64,000 bases of DNA from Streptomyces radiopugnans (GTDB lineage Bacteria > Actinomycetota > Actinomycetes > Streptomycetales > Streptomycetaceae): NCBI RefSeq assembly GCF_900110735.1, contig NZ_FOET01000018.1:1638-65637 (forward strand), written 5' to 3'. The notes below the pieces were generated by a model. The model was not told the origin of the DNA, searched no databases, and saw only the letters and a program-made list of their open reading frames with translations. Positions 56,433-64,000 of the stretch are shown here, piece after piece (position 1 is the first letter of the stretch; each line of letters opens with the position of its first letter). The position numbers and the translations under genes were made by a program.

Positions 56433-56990
56433 GTGACGCCGTATGAACGCTGGTCCCTGGCCGCCTCGTTCGGAACCCTCCTCGTCAGCGTCCTCGCCTT
56501 CGGTGGTCTCGCCTGGCAGTTGCTGATGCTGTCCCGCACCACCAGGCTCGACCACGACCGGCGCCGCAAGCAGGCGACGATGGAGTACCTCACCGCCACG
56601 ATGGACCGGCGCAGGCAGTTGCGTGAGGAGGGGATACCGGACGAGCGGGACCAGCGGGCCGTGTCGCGGCTGATCGCCCGCGCGACGGCGGGGGACGAAG
56701 CGGCGGCGGGACTGATCGCCGCGTATCTGACGACGTACAACTCCCTGGGTGTGGGCGCCCGTTCGGACGCCTTCGACCTGCAGGTCATCGACCAGGCGTG
56801 GGGCGGCTCGATCATCGCCACCTGGGAGGGCTACCTGCCGTGGATCGAGGGCCGGCGGCAGGTCCGGGGCGAACCACGGCTCTACGAGGACCTGGAGTGG
56901 CTCGCGGTGCACATGACCCCGCGGCGCATAGCCGTCCCCCGCCGCGCCGAGGGCGATCCGCCCCTGCGCGGGGAGCCGGTACCCGGCTGA
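56433..56990 (+). CDS. DUF4760-like protein with one membrane helix
   Basis: A 185-residue protein. One N-terminal transmembrane helix (SFGTLLVSVLAFGGLAWQLL) is followed by a helical cytosolic domain (TTRLDHDRRRKQATMEYLTA). The arrangement resembles DUF4760, function unknown. TAGGGT at 56419-56424 is 8 nt before the GTG and there is no ribosome binding site. Confidence 0.65.
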   Translation: MTPYERWSLAASFGTLLVSVLAFGGLAWQLLMLSRTTRLDHDRRRKQATMEYLTATMDRRRQLREEGIPDERDQRAVSRLIARATAGDEAAAGLIAAYLTTYNSLGVGARSDAFDLQVIDQAWGGSIIATWEGYLPWIEGRRQVRGEPRLYEDLEWLAVHMTPRRIAVPRRAEGDPPLRGEPVPG

Positions 56991-57019
56991 GACACCCGTG
57001 CCCCGGCCCGTCGGCGGCC

Positions 57020-57586
57020 CTACGCCCCGCCGGCCGGGGCCGGCCCGGGCGTCCGGTCGGTGAAGCCGTGGTCGCAGGGCGCGGCCGGACGCTGGGCGAG
57101 CCAGCCCGAGACCCGGGGACCGCCGCTGACCGCGCGCCCCTCGCGGACCGTGCGGACGTGGTGGAAGCCCTGCCCGAGGTAGTAGCGCTGCAGGGCCTCG
57201 TTCGCCGTCCACGCGTCGAGCCTCACCCACCTGGCCCCCGCCCGGTGGGCGCGGTCTCCCGCCCAGTCGAGCAGCCGACCGCCGAGATTCCGCCCGGCGT
57301 GGGTGCGCGCCACGGTGAGCTTGGCGACGAAGAGGGAGGGTTCGCGGAGCTCCTCGTCCGTCCAGAGCCCTTCCCCCGCCTCGCGGGTGAGGGTGATGGT
57401 CGCGGCGGTCGTTCGCCCGTCGCGGACCAGGAACACGGCCCCTTCCTCAACGGCGGCCAGCAGCCGTTCCGCCGGATACGGGCGGCTCCACTGGTCGGTG
57501 CCCAGCCTCCGCAGCCAGGCCGCCGCCTCCTCGCGGAAGGCGAGCAGCAGCGGCAGGTCGCCGGGCAGGGCGGGGGTGATGATCAC
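57020..57586 (-). CDS. GNAT family N-acetyltransferase
   Basis: A 188-residue GNAT protein. The acetyl-CoA motif is VARTHAGRNLGGRLLDWAGD with LFVAKLTV before it, and LDAWTANEALQRYYLGQGFH is the typical motif B. The start is GTG 57586 with GGAG 10 nt upstream; the frame is open far beyond but without coding character. Acceptor unknown. The GTG lies beside the promoter of the divergent NUDIX gene. Confidence 0.85.
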   Translation of the reverse strand: MIITPALPGDLPLLLAFREEAAAWLRRLGTDQWSRPYPAERLLAAVEEGAVFLVRDGRTTAATITLTREAGEGLWTDEELREPSLFVAKLTVARTHAGRNLGGRLLDWAGDRAHRAGARWVRLDAWTANEALQRYYLGQGFHHVRTVREGRAVSGGPRVSGWLAQRPAAPCDHGFTDRTPGPAPAGGA

Positions 57587-57772
57587 GGGGGCTCGTCTCC
57601 GGTGCGGTGTCCCGGGCCTCCGCCGGGGTGCTTCGGGCGGGACGGGCGGGTGTCCGGGAAGGCGTCCGGGCGGATGCGGCACGGCGACCAGCCTCCCCGC
57701 TCCCGGGGCCGGTGGGCAAGGCGTACCCGCCGGGGGCGACGGTGCCGGAGGGCGGTGCGATGATCGCGCACC

Positions 57773-58294
57773 ATGAGGAGCCTGCGGAACAGAAGACGGC
57801 ACAGGGAGATCGTCGACGTCCACCTCGTCCTGCGGCGCGGTGAGGAGGTGCTGCTCGCGCGCCGGGCGGGCACCGGTTACGCGGACGGCCTGCTGAACGT
57901 GCCGTCCGGTCACGCCGAGGACGGCGAGGACGTGCGGGAGGCGGTGATCCGGGAGGCGTACGAGGAGGTCGGGCTGCGTCTCGCGCCCGAGGAGCTGAAG
58001 GTCGCCCTCGTGGTGCAGCACTGCTCCCCGACCGGGGATCCCCGGATGGGGTGGTTCTTCGAGGCGTGGGCTGGGGAAGGGCGCGAGCCGGTCAACGCGG
58101 AGCCGGACAAGTGCTCGGAGCTGGTCTGGTTCCCGCTGGAGGCGCTGCCCGGCGACATGGTGGCCTACTGCCGGGCCGCGCTGGAGGCGTATAGGGCGGG
58201 CCACCGCTTCGCACTCCACTGGCACCGGCCCGGGGACTCCATCGCCTACGACCCGGCCGCCCCCGGCCGGGTCGTGGTGCTTCCGGCCACCTGA
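57773..58294 (+). CDS. NUDIX hydrolase
   Basis: A 173-residue NUDIX protein with a complete box (GHAEDGEDVREAVIREAYEE followed by VGL). MRSLRNRRRHREIVDVHLVL begins the fold. It resembles MutT-type nucleotide hydrolases; the substrate is not evident. It ends 17 bp before the convergent dioxygenase gene. Confidence 0.85.
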   Translation: MRSLRNRRRHREIVDVHLVLRRGEEVLLARRAGTGYADGLLNVPSGHAEDGEDVREAVIREAYEEVGLRLAPEELKVALVVQHCSPTGDPRMGWFFEAWAGEGREPVNAEPDKCSELVWFPLEALPGDMVAYCRAALEAYRAGHRFALHWHRPGDSIAYDPAAPGRVVVLPAT

Positions 58295-58311
58295 GGGCCG
58301 GGCGCGCCGGC

Positions 58312-59124
58312 TCAGCCGAACTGCACCGAGCGCTTGGCCAGCCCGCCCCAGAAGCCGTCGACGACCGTGCGCTGGGAGCCCAGATCGGCCTCGCCCGCCC
58401 CGAGGGAGACGAACAGCGGCGCGAAGTGGTCGGTGCGCGGGTGGGCGATCCGGCCCGCCGGAGCCCGGTGCTCGAAGTCGAGCAGGGCGTCGAGGTCCGC
58501 CCTCTCCAGGGCCTCGCCACCCCAGGCGTCGAACTCCTTCGACCAGGACGGGGCCTCGTCGGGCCCGGCGCCCCACATCAGACCGCGCAGGTTGTGGGTG
58601 AAGAAGCCGCTGCCGATGATCAGCACGCCCTCGTCGCGCAGCGGGGCCAGCCTGCGGCCCAGCCGCAGCAGCTCCCCGGGGTCGAGGGTGGGCATCGAGA
58701 GCTGGAGCACGGGGACGTCGGCGCCGGGGTACATCTCGGCCAGCGGCACGTACGCGCCGTGGTCCAGGCCCCGGTCCGGCGCCTCGTGCACCGGGGTGCC
58801 CGGCCCGGCGAGCAGGGCCCGCACCTTCGCGGCCAGGGCGGGGGCGCCCGGGGCCGGATAGGCGACGCGGTAGTAGTGCTCGGGGAAGCCGTGGAAGTCG
58901 TACACCAGCGGGACGGTCCGGGTGGCGCCCAGCGTCACCGGCGCGGACTCCCAGTGGGCGGAGACGATCAGCACGGCCTCCGGCCGCGGCAGCCGCGCGG
59001 ACCAGTCCGCGAGCTGCGCGGTCCACAGGGCGTCGTCGGCCAGGGGCGGGGCGCCGTGGCTGAGGTAGAGCACGGGCATGCGGTCCGCCGCGGGGCGCGG
59101 GGCCGGAGGGACGGTTGCGGTCAT
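58312..59124 (-). CDS. LigB-type extradiol dioxygenase (DODA family)
   Basis: A 270-residue class III extradiol ring-cleavage dioxygenase of the DODA/YgiD type. Metal ligands are in YLSHGAPP, SAHWES and RTDHFAPLF, with GSGFFTHNLRGLM as the catalytic segment. Family members open the ring of DOPA or related catechols. GGAAGG lies before the ATG. It follows the doxX gene after 83 bp on the same strand and is probably under the same MarR control. Confidence 0.85.
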   Translation of the reverse strand: MTATVPPAPRPAADRMPVLYLSHGAPPLADDALWTAQLADWSARLPRPEAVLIVSAHWESAPVTLGATRTVPLVYDFHGFPEHYYRVAYPAPGAPALAAKVRALLAGPGTPVHEAPDRGLDHGAYVPLAEMYPGADVPVLQLSMPTLDPGELLRLGRRLAPLRDEGVLIIGSGFFTHNLRGLMWGAGPDEAPSWSKEFDAWGGEALERADLDALLDFEHRAPAGRIAHPRTDHFAPLFVSLGAGEADLGSQRTVVDGFWGGLAKRSVQFG

Positions 59125-59207
59125 GGCGGTGCCTTCCGTTTCTTCTGCGTCTCCGCCTCCCGGGCTCGTGCGGAAGCGCGTACCGGGGAGCCCGGGAGAG
59201 GGGTGGA

Positions 59208-59765
59208 TCAGGAGCGGGCCAGCAGGGTCGCGCCCGCGACGACGACGGCCAGTACGACGGCGGCCGCGCCGTGGGAGAGCCGGTGGGAGCGGAGCACGGG
59301 CAGGGCGCGGTCCACGGCCCAGCGGCCGGGGCCGGAGAGGGTGAGCGCGGCGGCGCCCGCGGCCAGGAGGAGTTCGTACTCCACGCCCTGCGGCGCGAAG
59401 AAGCCGCCGCCCCACTTCACCGCCACCGCGTTGACCATGGTTCCCAGCACGGCCGCCCCGGCGAGCGGGGTGAGCAGGCCGAGGGCGAGGGCGAGGCCGC
59501 CCGCGGTCTCCGTCAGCCCGGCGACGACGGCCATCGCCTCGGGCGACGGGTAGCCGAGGGAGGCGAAGAACTGCCCGGTGCCCTCGACGCCGCCTCCGCC
59601 GAACCAGCCGAACAGCTTCTGCGCGCCGTGCGCGGCCATCGTCAGGCCGAGGGCGAGACGCAGCAGCAGGAGCCCGGCGTCATGGGCGGTGGGCGAGGAC
59701 GCCGGGACACCGGTGTCGGCGTGTGCGCCGTCGGTGCCGGGGAGGGTGCCGGTGGGGATGGTCAT
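59208..59765 (-). CDS. DoxX family membrane protein
   Basis: A 185-residue protein with four transmembrane helices after a 36-residue polar N-terminus. RLALGLTMAAHGAQKLFGWF and GLTETAGGLALALGLLTPLA are the DoxX family motifs. Such proteins are linked to redox stress and quinone metabolism. AGGAG lies 8 nt before the ATG. It is divergent from marR across shared operators. Confidence 0.88.
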   Translation of the reverse strand: MTIPTGTLPGTDGAHADTGVPASSPTAHDAGLLLLRLALGLTMAAHGAQKLFGWFGGGGVEGTGQFFASLGYPSPEAMAVVAGLTETAGGLALALGLLTPLAGAAVLGTMVNAVAVKWGGGFFAPQGVEYELLLAAGAAALTLSGPGRWAVDRALPVLRSHRLSHGAAAVVLAVVVAGATLLARS

Positions 59766-59794
59766 GGGTGCTCTCCTGCTCTGCCGTTCCATTG

Positions 59795-59850
59795 GTTCAA
59801 ATTCGAATCACTTGCTCATGGCGAGCGTACAGCCCGGTTCGAATTTGAAC
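59795..59850. promoter_or_regulatory. Twin MarR operators
   Basis: GTTCAAATTCGAA (59795-59807) and its exact reverse complement TTCGAATTTGAAC (59838-59850) lie 30 bp apart in the 104-bp gap between doxX and marR. Each is itself a near-palindrome (TTC...GAA). TACGAT at 59858-59863, the leaderless -10 of marR, lies next to the second. Confidence 0.75.
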
Positions 59851-59869
59851 AACCGCGTACGATGGGGGC

Positions 59870-60325
59870 ATGAACGAGCCCCGATGGCTGGACGAGCTGG
59901 AGATGGCGGCCTGGCAGGGCTTCCTCGAGGCCGGCAACCGCGTCGCCCGACGGCTGGAGCAGCAGCTCAAGGACGAGGCGGGCCTGTCCCACCCGCAGTA
60001 CGAGATCCTGGTCCACCTCGCAGATGCCCCCGGCGGCGAGATCCGCATGACCGAGCTGGCCGAACGGCTGATCACATCCAAGAGCGGCCTGACCTACCAG
60101 GTCGGCCAGTTGGAGAGGCGCGGTCTGGTACGGCGCCGCGCCTGCCCCACCGACGTCCGCGGCGTCTTCGCCGTTCTCACCGAGGAGGGGCGCGAACTGC
60201 TGCGCGGCGCGGCCCCCGGTCATGTGGCGGCGGTGCGCGAGGTGCTCATCGACGTCCTGGACCGCGAGGAACTCGCCGTCCTGGCGCGGGCGCTGGGCGA
60301 GGTCGGCCGGCGGCTGCGTGACTGA
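59870..60325 (+). CDS. MarR family transcriptional regulator
   Basis: A 151-residue winged-helix repressor. LSHPQYEILVHLADAPGGEI and TELAERLITSKSGLTYQVGQ hold the HTH, and the wing is VRRRACPTDVRGVFAVLTEEG. No ribosome binding site; TACGAT is 6 nt before the ATG. It probably represses itself and the doxX-dioxygenase genes through the two palindromes. The ligand is unknown; phenolics or quinones would fit the dioxygenase. Confidence 0.92.
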   Translation: MNEPRWLDELEMAAWQGFLEAGNRVARRLEQQLKDEAGLSHPQYEILVHLADAPGGEIRMTELAERLITSKSGLTYQVGQLERRGLVRRRACPTDVRGVFAVLTEEGRELLRGAAPGHVAAVREVLIDVLDREELAVLARALGEVGRRLRD

Positions 60326-60346
60326 GCGGACGGCGGGCGGAACGCC

Positions 60347-60384
60347 GTGCGGGCCCCGCCGCCGTACGGCGACGGGGCCCGCAC
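60347..60384. terminator. Terminator between marR and secreted protein
   Basis: 12-bp arms (60347-60358 and 60373-60384) enclose a smaller CGCCG/CGGCG stem; the flanking genes are convergent. Confidence 0.7.
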
Positions 60385-60402
60385 CGGCGGCGCCCGGCCC
60401 GG

Positions 60403-61044
60403 TCAGCGGTACAGCTTGTCCACCGCCGTACGCGTCGTCTCCCTGAAATCCTTCACCGGAGCGTGCTCGAAGGTGCCCATCTGGCCCCAGGCGACGACCG
60501 TGACCGTGCGCCCGTCGCGCCCCACGCCGAACAGGTGGATCCCGTACTCGGACTCCGGCGGAGCGGTGTGGACGCCGTAGACGTGGGCGCCCTCCTCCAC
60601 GTCGACGCGGCCGTAGTCCTTCCACCGGGCGGACGCCCCCGGGTACCGCTCCCGGAAGTCCGCCGCGCAGTCGCGCACCGACGCCTCGGCCTCGGCGGCC
60701 AGCCTGCGGGCCGCGCCGACGCCGGCGGTACGCACCGCGACCTGTACGGCCCCGGTGTCGTACTCCGTGTGGAACTGCCGGTGCCAGGCGCCCTTGGCGG
60801 GCAGCGCCTCCTCCAGGCAGAAGACCGGGAACTCCGGGAGCCCCCGGGCGACCTCGCCCTCGTACCAGGGCGAGAACGGGTGCGGCGGAAGCTCCCGGGC
60901 GGAGAGGAACCCCGGTGCGGTGCTCCGCTCCGGGGCGGCCTGGGCCGTGCCGGCGGTGGTCAGTGCGGTCAGTGCGGTCAGTGCGGTGGCGACCGCCACC
61001 GCCGCGGTGGTGGCGGTACGGCGGTGCCGTGTGCGGATGGTCAT
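60403..61044 (-). CDS. Secreted protein of unknown function
   Basis: A 213-residue protein with a clear signal peptide (1-37, TAGTAQA-AP). Two cysteines (FCLEE and VRDCAADF) could form a disulfide. The mature part has a sensor-domain-like pattern with a repeated Gly-Val-x-x-x-Gly segment (LFGVGRDGRTVTVVAWGQMG) towards the end. AGGGGG lies upstream of the ATG. No catalytic motif is recognised. Confidence 0.7.
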   Translation of the reverse strand: MTIRTRHRRTATTAAVAVATALTALTALTTAGTAQAAPERSTAPGFLSARELPPHPFSPWYEGEVARGLPEFPVFCLEEALPAKGAWHRQFHTEYDTGAVQVAVRTAGVGAARRLAAEAEASVRDCAADFRERYPGASARWKDYGRVDVEEGAHVYGVHTAPPESEYGIHLFGVGRDGRTVTVVAWGQMGTFEHAPVKDFRETTRTAVDKLYR

Positions 61045-61223
61045 GCGGGTCCCCCTGTTTCGTCGGGCCGGCGGTTCGTCACCGTGAGCCTGCGCCGCCC
61101 TGTCACACGGTGGCAACAGATACCGCGGAAAGCGGGACGCGGGAACGTTCGCGCCTAGGCTGACCAGTGGAAACGCGCGCGCCTGGAACGCGCTCCCGGA
61201 ACGGCGCAGACGAGGGGGATGCC

Positions 61224-62591
61224 ATGGGGGCCGCACGGGGGACGGAGGAGTTCGCCTCCTTCCTGAGGGAGCTGAAGGAGCGGTCGGGGCACAGCTACGG
61301 CACGCTGGCGCGCCGGCTGCACACCAGCACCTCCACACTGCACCGGTACTGCAACGGCCGGACGGTACCGGCGCAGTACGCACCGGTGGAACGGCTGGCG
61401 AGACTGTGCGGCGCGACTCCGGAGGAACTGCTGGAGCTGCACCGGCGGTGGATGCGGGCCGACGCGCTGCGCGGAAGGGAACCGGAGCGGCCGGGCCCGG
61501 CGGCGGAGCCCGCTTCCGAAGCCTGCTTCGAGCCCGAGCCCGAGCCCGAGCCCGAACCCGAATCCGGGCCCGAGCGCGAACTCGAGCACGCGTCGTCCGC
61601 GGCCGCCGTCCCCCGGCGGAGCCGGGTGCCACCGCGGCCGCTGCCCGCCGTGATCGCCGTACTCGCGGCGCTCCTGGTCGCAGCGGTCGCCGCCGCGACG
61701 TACGCCCTCCCCGACCGCGCCGCCCCGCAGCGCCGCACCGCGGGCGGGCCCACCGCTCCCGTACCAGGGGCCAGCGGCGGCTCCGGCGCCTCACCGTCCT
61801 CTTCCGAGCCCTCTTCCGCGTCCCCTTCCGCCCCGCCCTCCTCCCTGTCCCCGGCCGGGGCCGACGGGCACACCGGGGGCGGCGCGAGGCCGGGCCGCAC
61901 CCCGCGGACGGCCCCCTCCCGGCTGCCGGACGGCGGCGACCGGGAACGCGGGCGCGGCGGTGCGCCGGGAGCGGCCCCGCTGAGCTGGACGGTCCGCTCC
62001 CATGTGTGGCGCCACGGCTGCGACCACCGCTACCTGATCGACCTGCCGCCCTCCCGCGTCCCCCCGCCCCCGGTGGAGCAGGACGCGGCCGGCTGGGCCC
62101 GCTCGCTGGGCGCCGTGCACGGCGGCGAGACCATCGTGGAGGCCACCGTGTACGGCACCGGGGCGGCCCCCGTGGTGATCGAGGCCCTGCACGTCCGGGT
62201 GACGGCCCGCCGTACGCCCCCTGCCCGGTCGGTCTTCGCGATGAACGACGGCTGCGGCGGGTCCCTCACCCCGGCCGCCTTCTCCGTCGACCTGGACGCC
62301 CCGCGCCCGCAGGCGAAGCCCGTGGACGGCTACGACGGCGAGGGCGGCCGGCCCCTGCCGGCCACCCGCCTGCCGTACCGCGTCACCGCCGACGACCCCC
62401 TCGCGCTGCGCGTGGAGGCGCGGACCGAGGGCTGCGACTGCGACTGGTACATCGAAGTGGAGTGGAGCGGCGGGGGCGGTGGGGGCACCCTCCGCATCGA
62501 CGACGGCGGCCGCCCCTTCCGCACCGGCGCGGTGAGGGGACGGCCGGAGTACCGCTGGGCGCTGGAGACCGGGACCTGGGAGCGGGGCTGA
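61224..62591 (+). CDS. HTH-membrane-extracellular domain fusion protein
   Basis: A 455-residue protein. Residues 6-75 form an XRE-type HTH (SYGTLARRLHTSTSTLHRYC). A Glu/Pro repeat (EPEPEPEPEPES) leads to one transmembrane helix (VIAVLAALLVAAVAAATYAL, about residues 143-162), a Ser/Pro/Gly-rich linker and an outer domain of about 200 residues with four Cys (LSWTVRSHVWRHGCDHRYLI onwards). The layout suggests a membrane-anchored regulator that senses an outside signal. GAGGGGG lies 5 nt before the ATG. Confidence 0.8.
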   Translation: MGAARGTEEFASFLRELKERSGHSYGTLARRLHTSTSTLHRYCNGRTVPAQYAPVERLARLCGATPEELLELHRRWMRADALRGREPERPGPAAEPASEACFEPEPEPEPEPESGPERELEHASSAAAVPRRSRVPPRPLPAVIAVLAALLVAAVAAATYALPDRAAPQRRTAGGPTAPVPGASGGSGASPSSSEPSSASPSAPPSSLSPAGADGHTGGGARPGRTPRTAPSRLPDGGDRERGRGGAPGAAPLSWTVRSHVWRHGCDHRYLIDLPPSRVPPPPVEQDAAGWARSLGAVHGGETIVEATVYGTGAAPVVIEALHVRVTARRTPPARSVFAMNDGCGGSLTPAAFSVDLDAPRPQAKPVDGYDGEGGRPLPATRLPYRVTADDPLALRVEARTEGCDCDWYIEVEWSGGGGGGTLRIDDGGRPFRTGAVRGRPEYRWALETGTWERG

Positions 62592-62666
62592 CACGCTGGT
62601 GCACAATCGACGCACCCGCCGTACCCGCCCTACCCGTCGTCCCGACCCCGCCGCAGGAGAAGTGCC

Positions 62667-63047
62667 GTGCCCCTGAGACTCGCCGTCGACCCGGACGCCC
62701 CCACCGCACCCTACGAGCAGGTGCGCGCCCAGATCGCCGAGCAGGCCCGCGGCGGCGGGCTGCCGGTCGGCCACCGCCTGCCCACCGTGCGCGGACTCGC
62801 CGAGGAACTGGGGCTGGCGGCGAACACGGTGGCCAAGGCCTACCGCGCGCTGGAGGCCGACGGGGTGATCGAGACCCGGGGCCGCCACGGCAGCTTCATC
62901 GCCGCCACCGGGGACACCGCCGCACGCGAGGCCGCGACGGCGGCGCGGGCGTACGCCCAGCGGGCGCGGCGCCTGGGCCTGGACCGGGCCGCCGCACTCG
63001 CCGCCGCCGAGGAGGCGATCGGCGCCGAGTACGGCCGGGAGGGCTGA
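62667..63047 (+). CDS. GntR family regulator, YtrA type
   Basis: A 126-residue protein with the GntR HTH (RLPTVRGLAEELGLAANTVA) and only a short C-terminal helical part for dimerisation, as in the YtrA subfamily. YtrA regulators usually lie beside ABC transporter genes, but none is adjacent here. GGAG lies 8 nt before the GTG. Confidence 0.85.
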   Translation: MPLRLAVDPDAPTAPYEQVRAQIAEQARGGGLPVGHRLPTVRGLAEELGLAANTVAKAYRALEADGVIETRGRHGSFIAATGDTAAREAATAARAYAQRARRLGLDRAAALAAAEEAIGAEYGREG

Positions 63048-63051
63048 CGCC

Positions 63052-63668
63052 TCAGCCCGCCACCAGCCGCTCCCGGGCCGCCATCAGGGCGAAGCCCAGC
63101 AGGTTGAGCCCGCGCCAGCGTGCCGGGTCGGACGCCCGCTCGTCGTCCGCGGCCAGCCCGATGCCCCAGATCCGGTCCAGCGGACTGGCCTCCACCAGCA
63201 CTCGTCCCTCCGTGGCGAGGAGGAACGCCCGCAGTTCGCCGTGCTGCCCGAACTTGTGGAGACAGCCTCGACCACGATGCCGAAGCGGTGCCCGGCCCAG
63301 ACCTCCTCGCGGAAGCCCCGCACCGTGCGGCCCGCGGCCTTGGCCGCGCCCGGCTCCGCCGAGGCGAGAATCCGCTCCTCGGCCGCCGCGTCGCCGAACA
63401 GCCGCGCCTTGGCGGCCATCATCCAGTGCTCGGCGGTGGGATGGAGGACGCCGTCCACGGTGAACGGCGAGGGCCACCACCGGCTGAGGCACCACGGGCC
63501 GGGCGGGCCGTCGCGCCGTCCTCGGGGCGGGGTGTGCCCCCAGAAGTGGAGGTACTTGATCCGCTCCCCGCGCGCCTGCCGCCCGGCCAGTTCCGCCACC
63601 GGATCGTCCACGCGCTCCTCGGGCGTCCTTCCGGGAGCGCTTCCGGGAACCCTTCCGGGAGGCGTCAC
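63052..63668 (-). pseudogene. NADAR family N-glycosidase, frameshifted
   Basis: The NADAR/YbiA-type protein is split across two frames. The first part (from GTG 63668) gives YLHFWGHTPP, TAEHWMMAAKARLFGD and AGHRFGIVVEA; the second frame continues with HKFGQHGELRAFLLATEGRV and WGIGLAADDERASDPARWRG. A single base appears to be missing at about 63260-63272. It could be a real mutation or a sequencing error. Intact members remove ADP-ribose or riboflavin-intermediate adducts. The start overlaps the upstream ATPase stop by GTGA. Confidence 0.75.
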
Positions 63669-64000
63669 AGGTACATCCCCTCGTCCGACCTCCCCGGCTG
63701 CGGCGGCACCGAGGCCGGGCCCGAGCCGCGGCGCAGCGCGTACAGCTCGGCCAGGGTCGCCCCGTCGCGGCCGACGCCCTCCTCCGTGCCGAGCCAGTTC
63801 ACGGCCTCCGCCCGCGTCAGCGGGCCGACCTCGATGCGGGCCAGGCAGCGGCCGGGGCGGACGACCGCCGGGTGCAGCCGCTCCAGGTCCTCGTTGGTGG
63901 TCAGGCCGACCAGGACGTTGCGGCCCTGGCCCAGCAGTCCGTCGGTGAGGTTCAGCAGCCGGGACAGGGCCTGGCCGGTGGCGTGCTTGGCCTCGCCGCG
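63665..64000 (-). CDS. AAA-family ATPase, 5' end outside window
   Basis: The last 111 residues of an ATPase that begins beyond the window. NVLVGLTTNEDLERLHPAVV followed by RPGRCLARIEVGPLTRAEA is the AAA sensor-1 to arginine-finger region. The rest is a short C-terminal domain ending in GMYL. It is a streptomycete AAA ATPase of unknown client (DUF5925-like by recollection) and is coupled to the NADAR gene. Confidence 0.8.
   Translation of the reverse strand, partial: RGEAKHATGQALSRLLNLTDGLLGQGRNVLVGLTTNEDLERLHPAVVRPGRCLARIEVGPLTRAEAVNWLGTEEGVGRDGATLAELYALRRGSGPASVPPQPGRSDEGMYL

Noticed and set aside
59790..59812. GGTTCAAATTC resembling a tRNA T-loop
   Set aside because: No acceptor stem, anticodon arm or CCA-side pairing is present; the sequence is one of two mirror-image operators.

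Overview
The window is very GC-rich, densely coding DNA of a Streptomyces or close relative. Many starts are GTG or TTG, and gene pairs are often coupled by ATGA/GTGA overlaps. Streptomycete features include a gas vesicle operon of the OAFGYZ type, SepF and DUF5685 genes, and streptogrisin proteases. The block tlyA, nadK, recN, pyrG, NUDIX, parA-like, scpA, scpB, rluB, cmk, der (5.5-31.8 kb) has the same order as Mycobacterium tuberculosis Rv1694-Rv1713. Here it is expanded by ald, aroH, tyrA, a plsC-like gene and others, so this half is vertically inherited actinobacterial core.

Layout. 0-5 kb: a 5'-truncated TPR protein, DUF1015 protein, NagD-like HAD phosphatase, SAM methyltransferase and SCP2-like protein. 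5.0-5.2 kb: a small structured DNA relic that looks like the end of an IS200/IS605 element. 5.2-9.2 kb: tlyA-nadK-recN. 9.3-13.7 kb: a glycosyltransferase, a LacI regulator with its operator, and a GH15 glycosidase. 14-20 kb: pyrG, NUDIX, a P-loop/TPR protein and ald. 20.5-25.5 kb: the chromosome-organisation operon parA-like/scpA/scpB plus rluB. 25.5-27.1 kb: two tail-to-tail PF10127-like nucleotidyltransferases. 27.2-31.8 kb: aroH-tyrA-cmk-plsC-der. 31.9-37.3 kb: conserved hypotheticals, an exopolysaccharide-type glycosyltransferase pair and a WYL regulator. 37.4-40.3 kb: a gas vesicle operon that stops after gvpZ. 40.6-47.2 kb: I78-like inhibitor, PAP2 phosphatase, PIG-V-like mannosyltransferase, DHA2 exporter, glutaryl-CoA dehydrogenase and SepF. 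47.5-51.2 kb: a Cys-rich DUF5685 protein and two streptogrisin-type proteases. 51.4-56.2 kb: asd, a secreted cutinase/PET-hydrolase-like enzyme and a paired acyl-CoA dehydrogenase operon with two TetR-type operators. 56.4-64 kb: GNAT, NUDIX, LigB-type dioxygenase, DoxX/MarR divergent pair, a secreted protein, an HTH-membrane fusion, GntR, a frameshifted NADAR gene and the end of an AAA ATPase.

Points that stand out: the partial gas vesicle operon whose last gene begins with CTG at the exact translational-coupling position; the cutinase with all catalytic residues of the Thermobifida PET-hydrolase type; the likely heterotetrameric acyl-CoA dehydrogenase under TetR-like palindromes; the orphan IS605-like hairpins; several very long perfect palindromes acting as terminators; and about fourteen genes with a -10-like hexamer 6-8 nt before the start codon and no ribosome binding site, which predicts leaderless mRNAs. 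No convincing wholly new system was seen. The best candidates for unknown biology are the Cys-rich protein, the paired nucleotidyltransferases and the HTH-membrane fusion.
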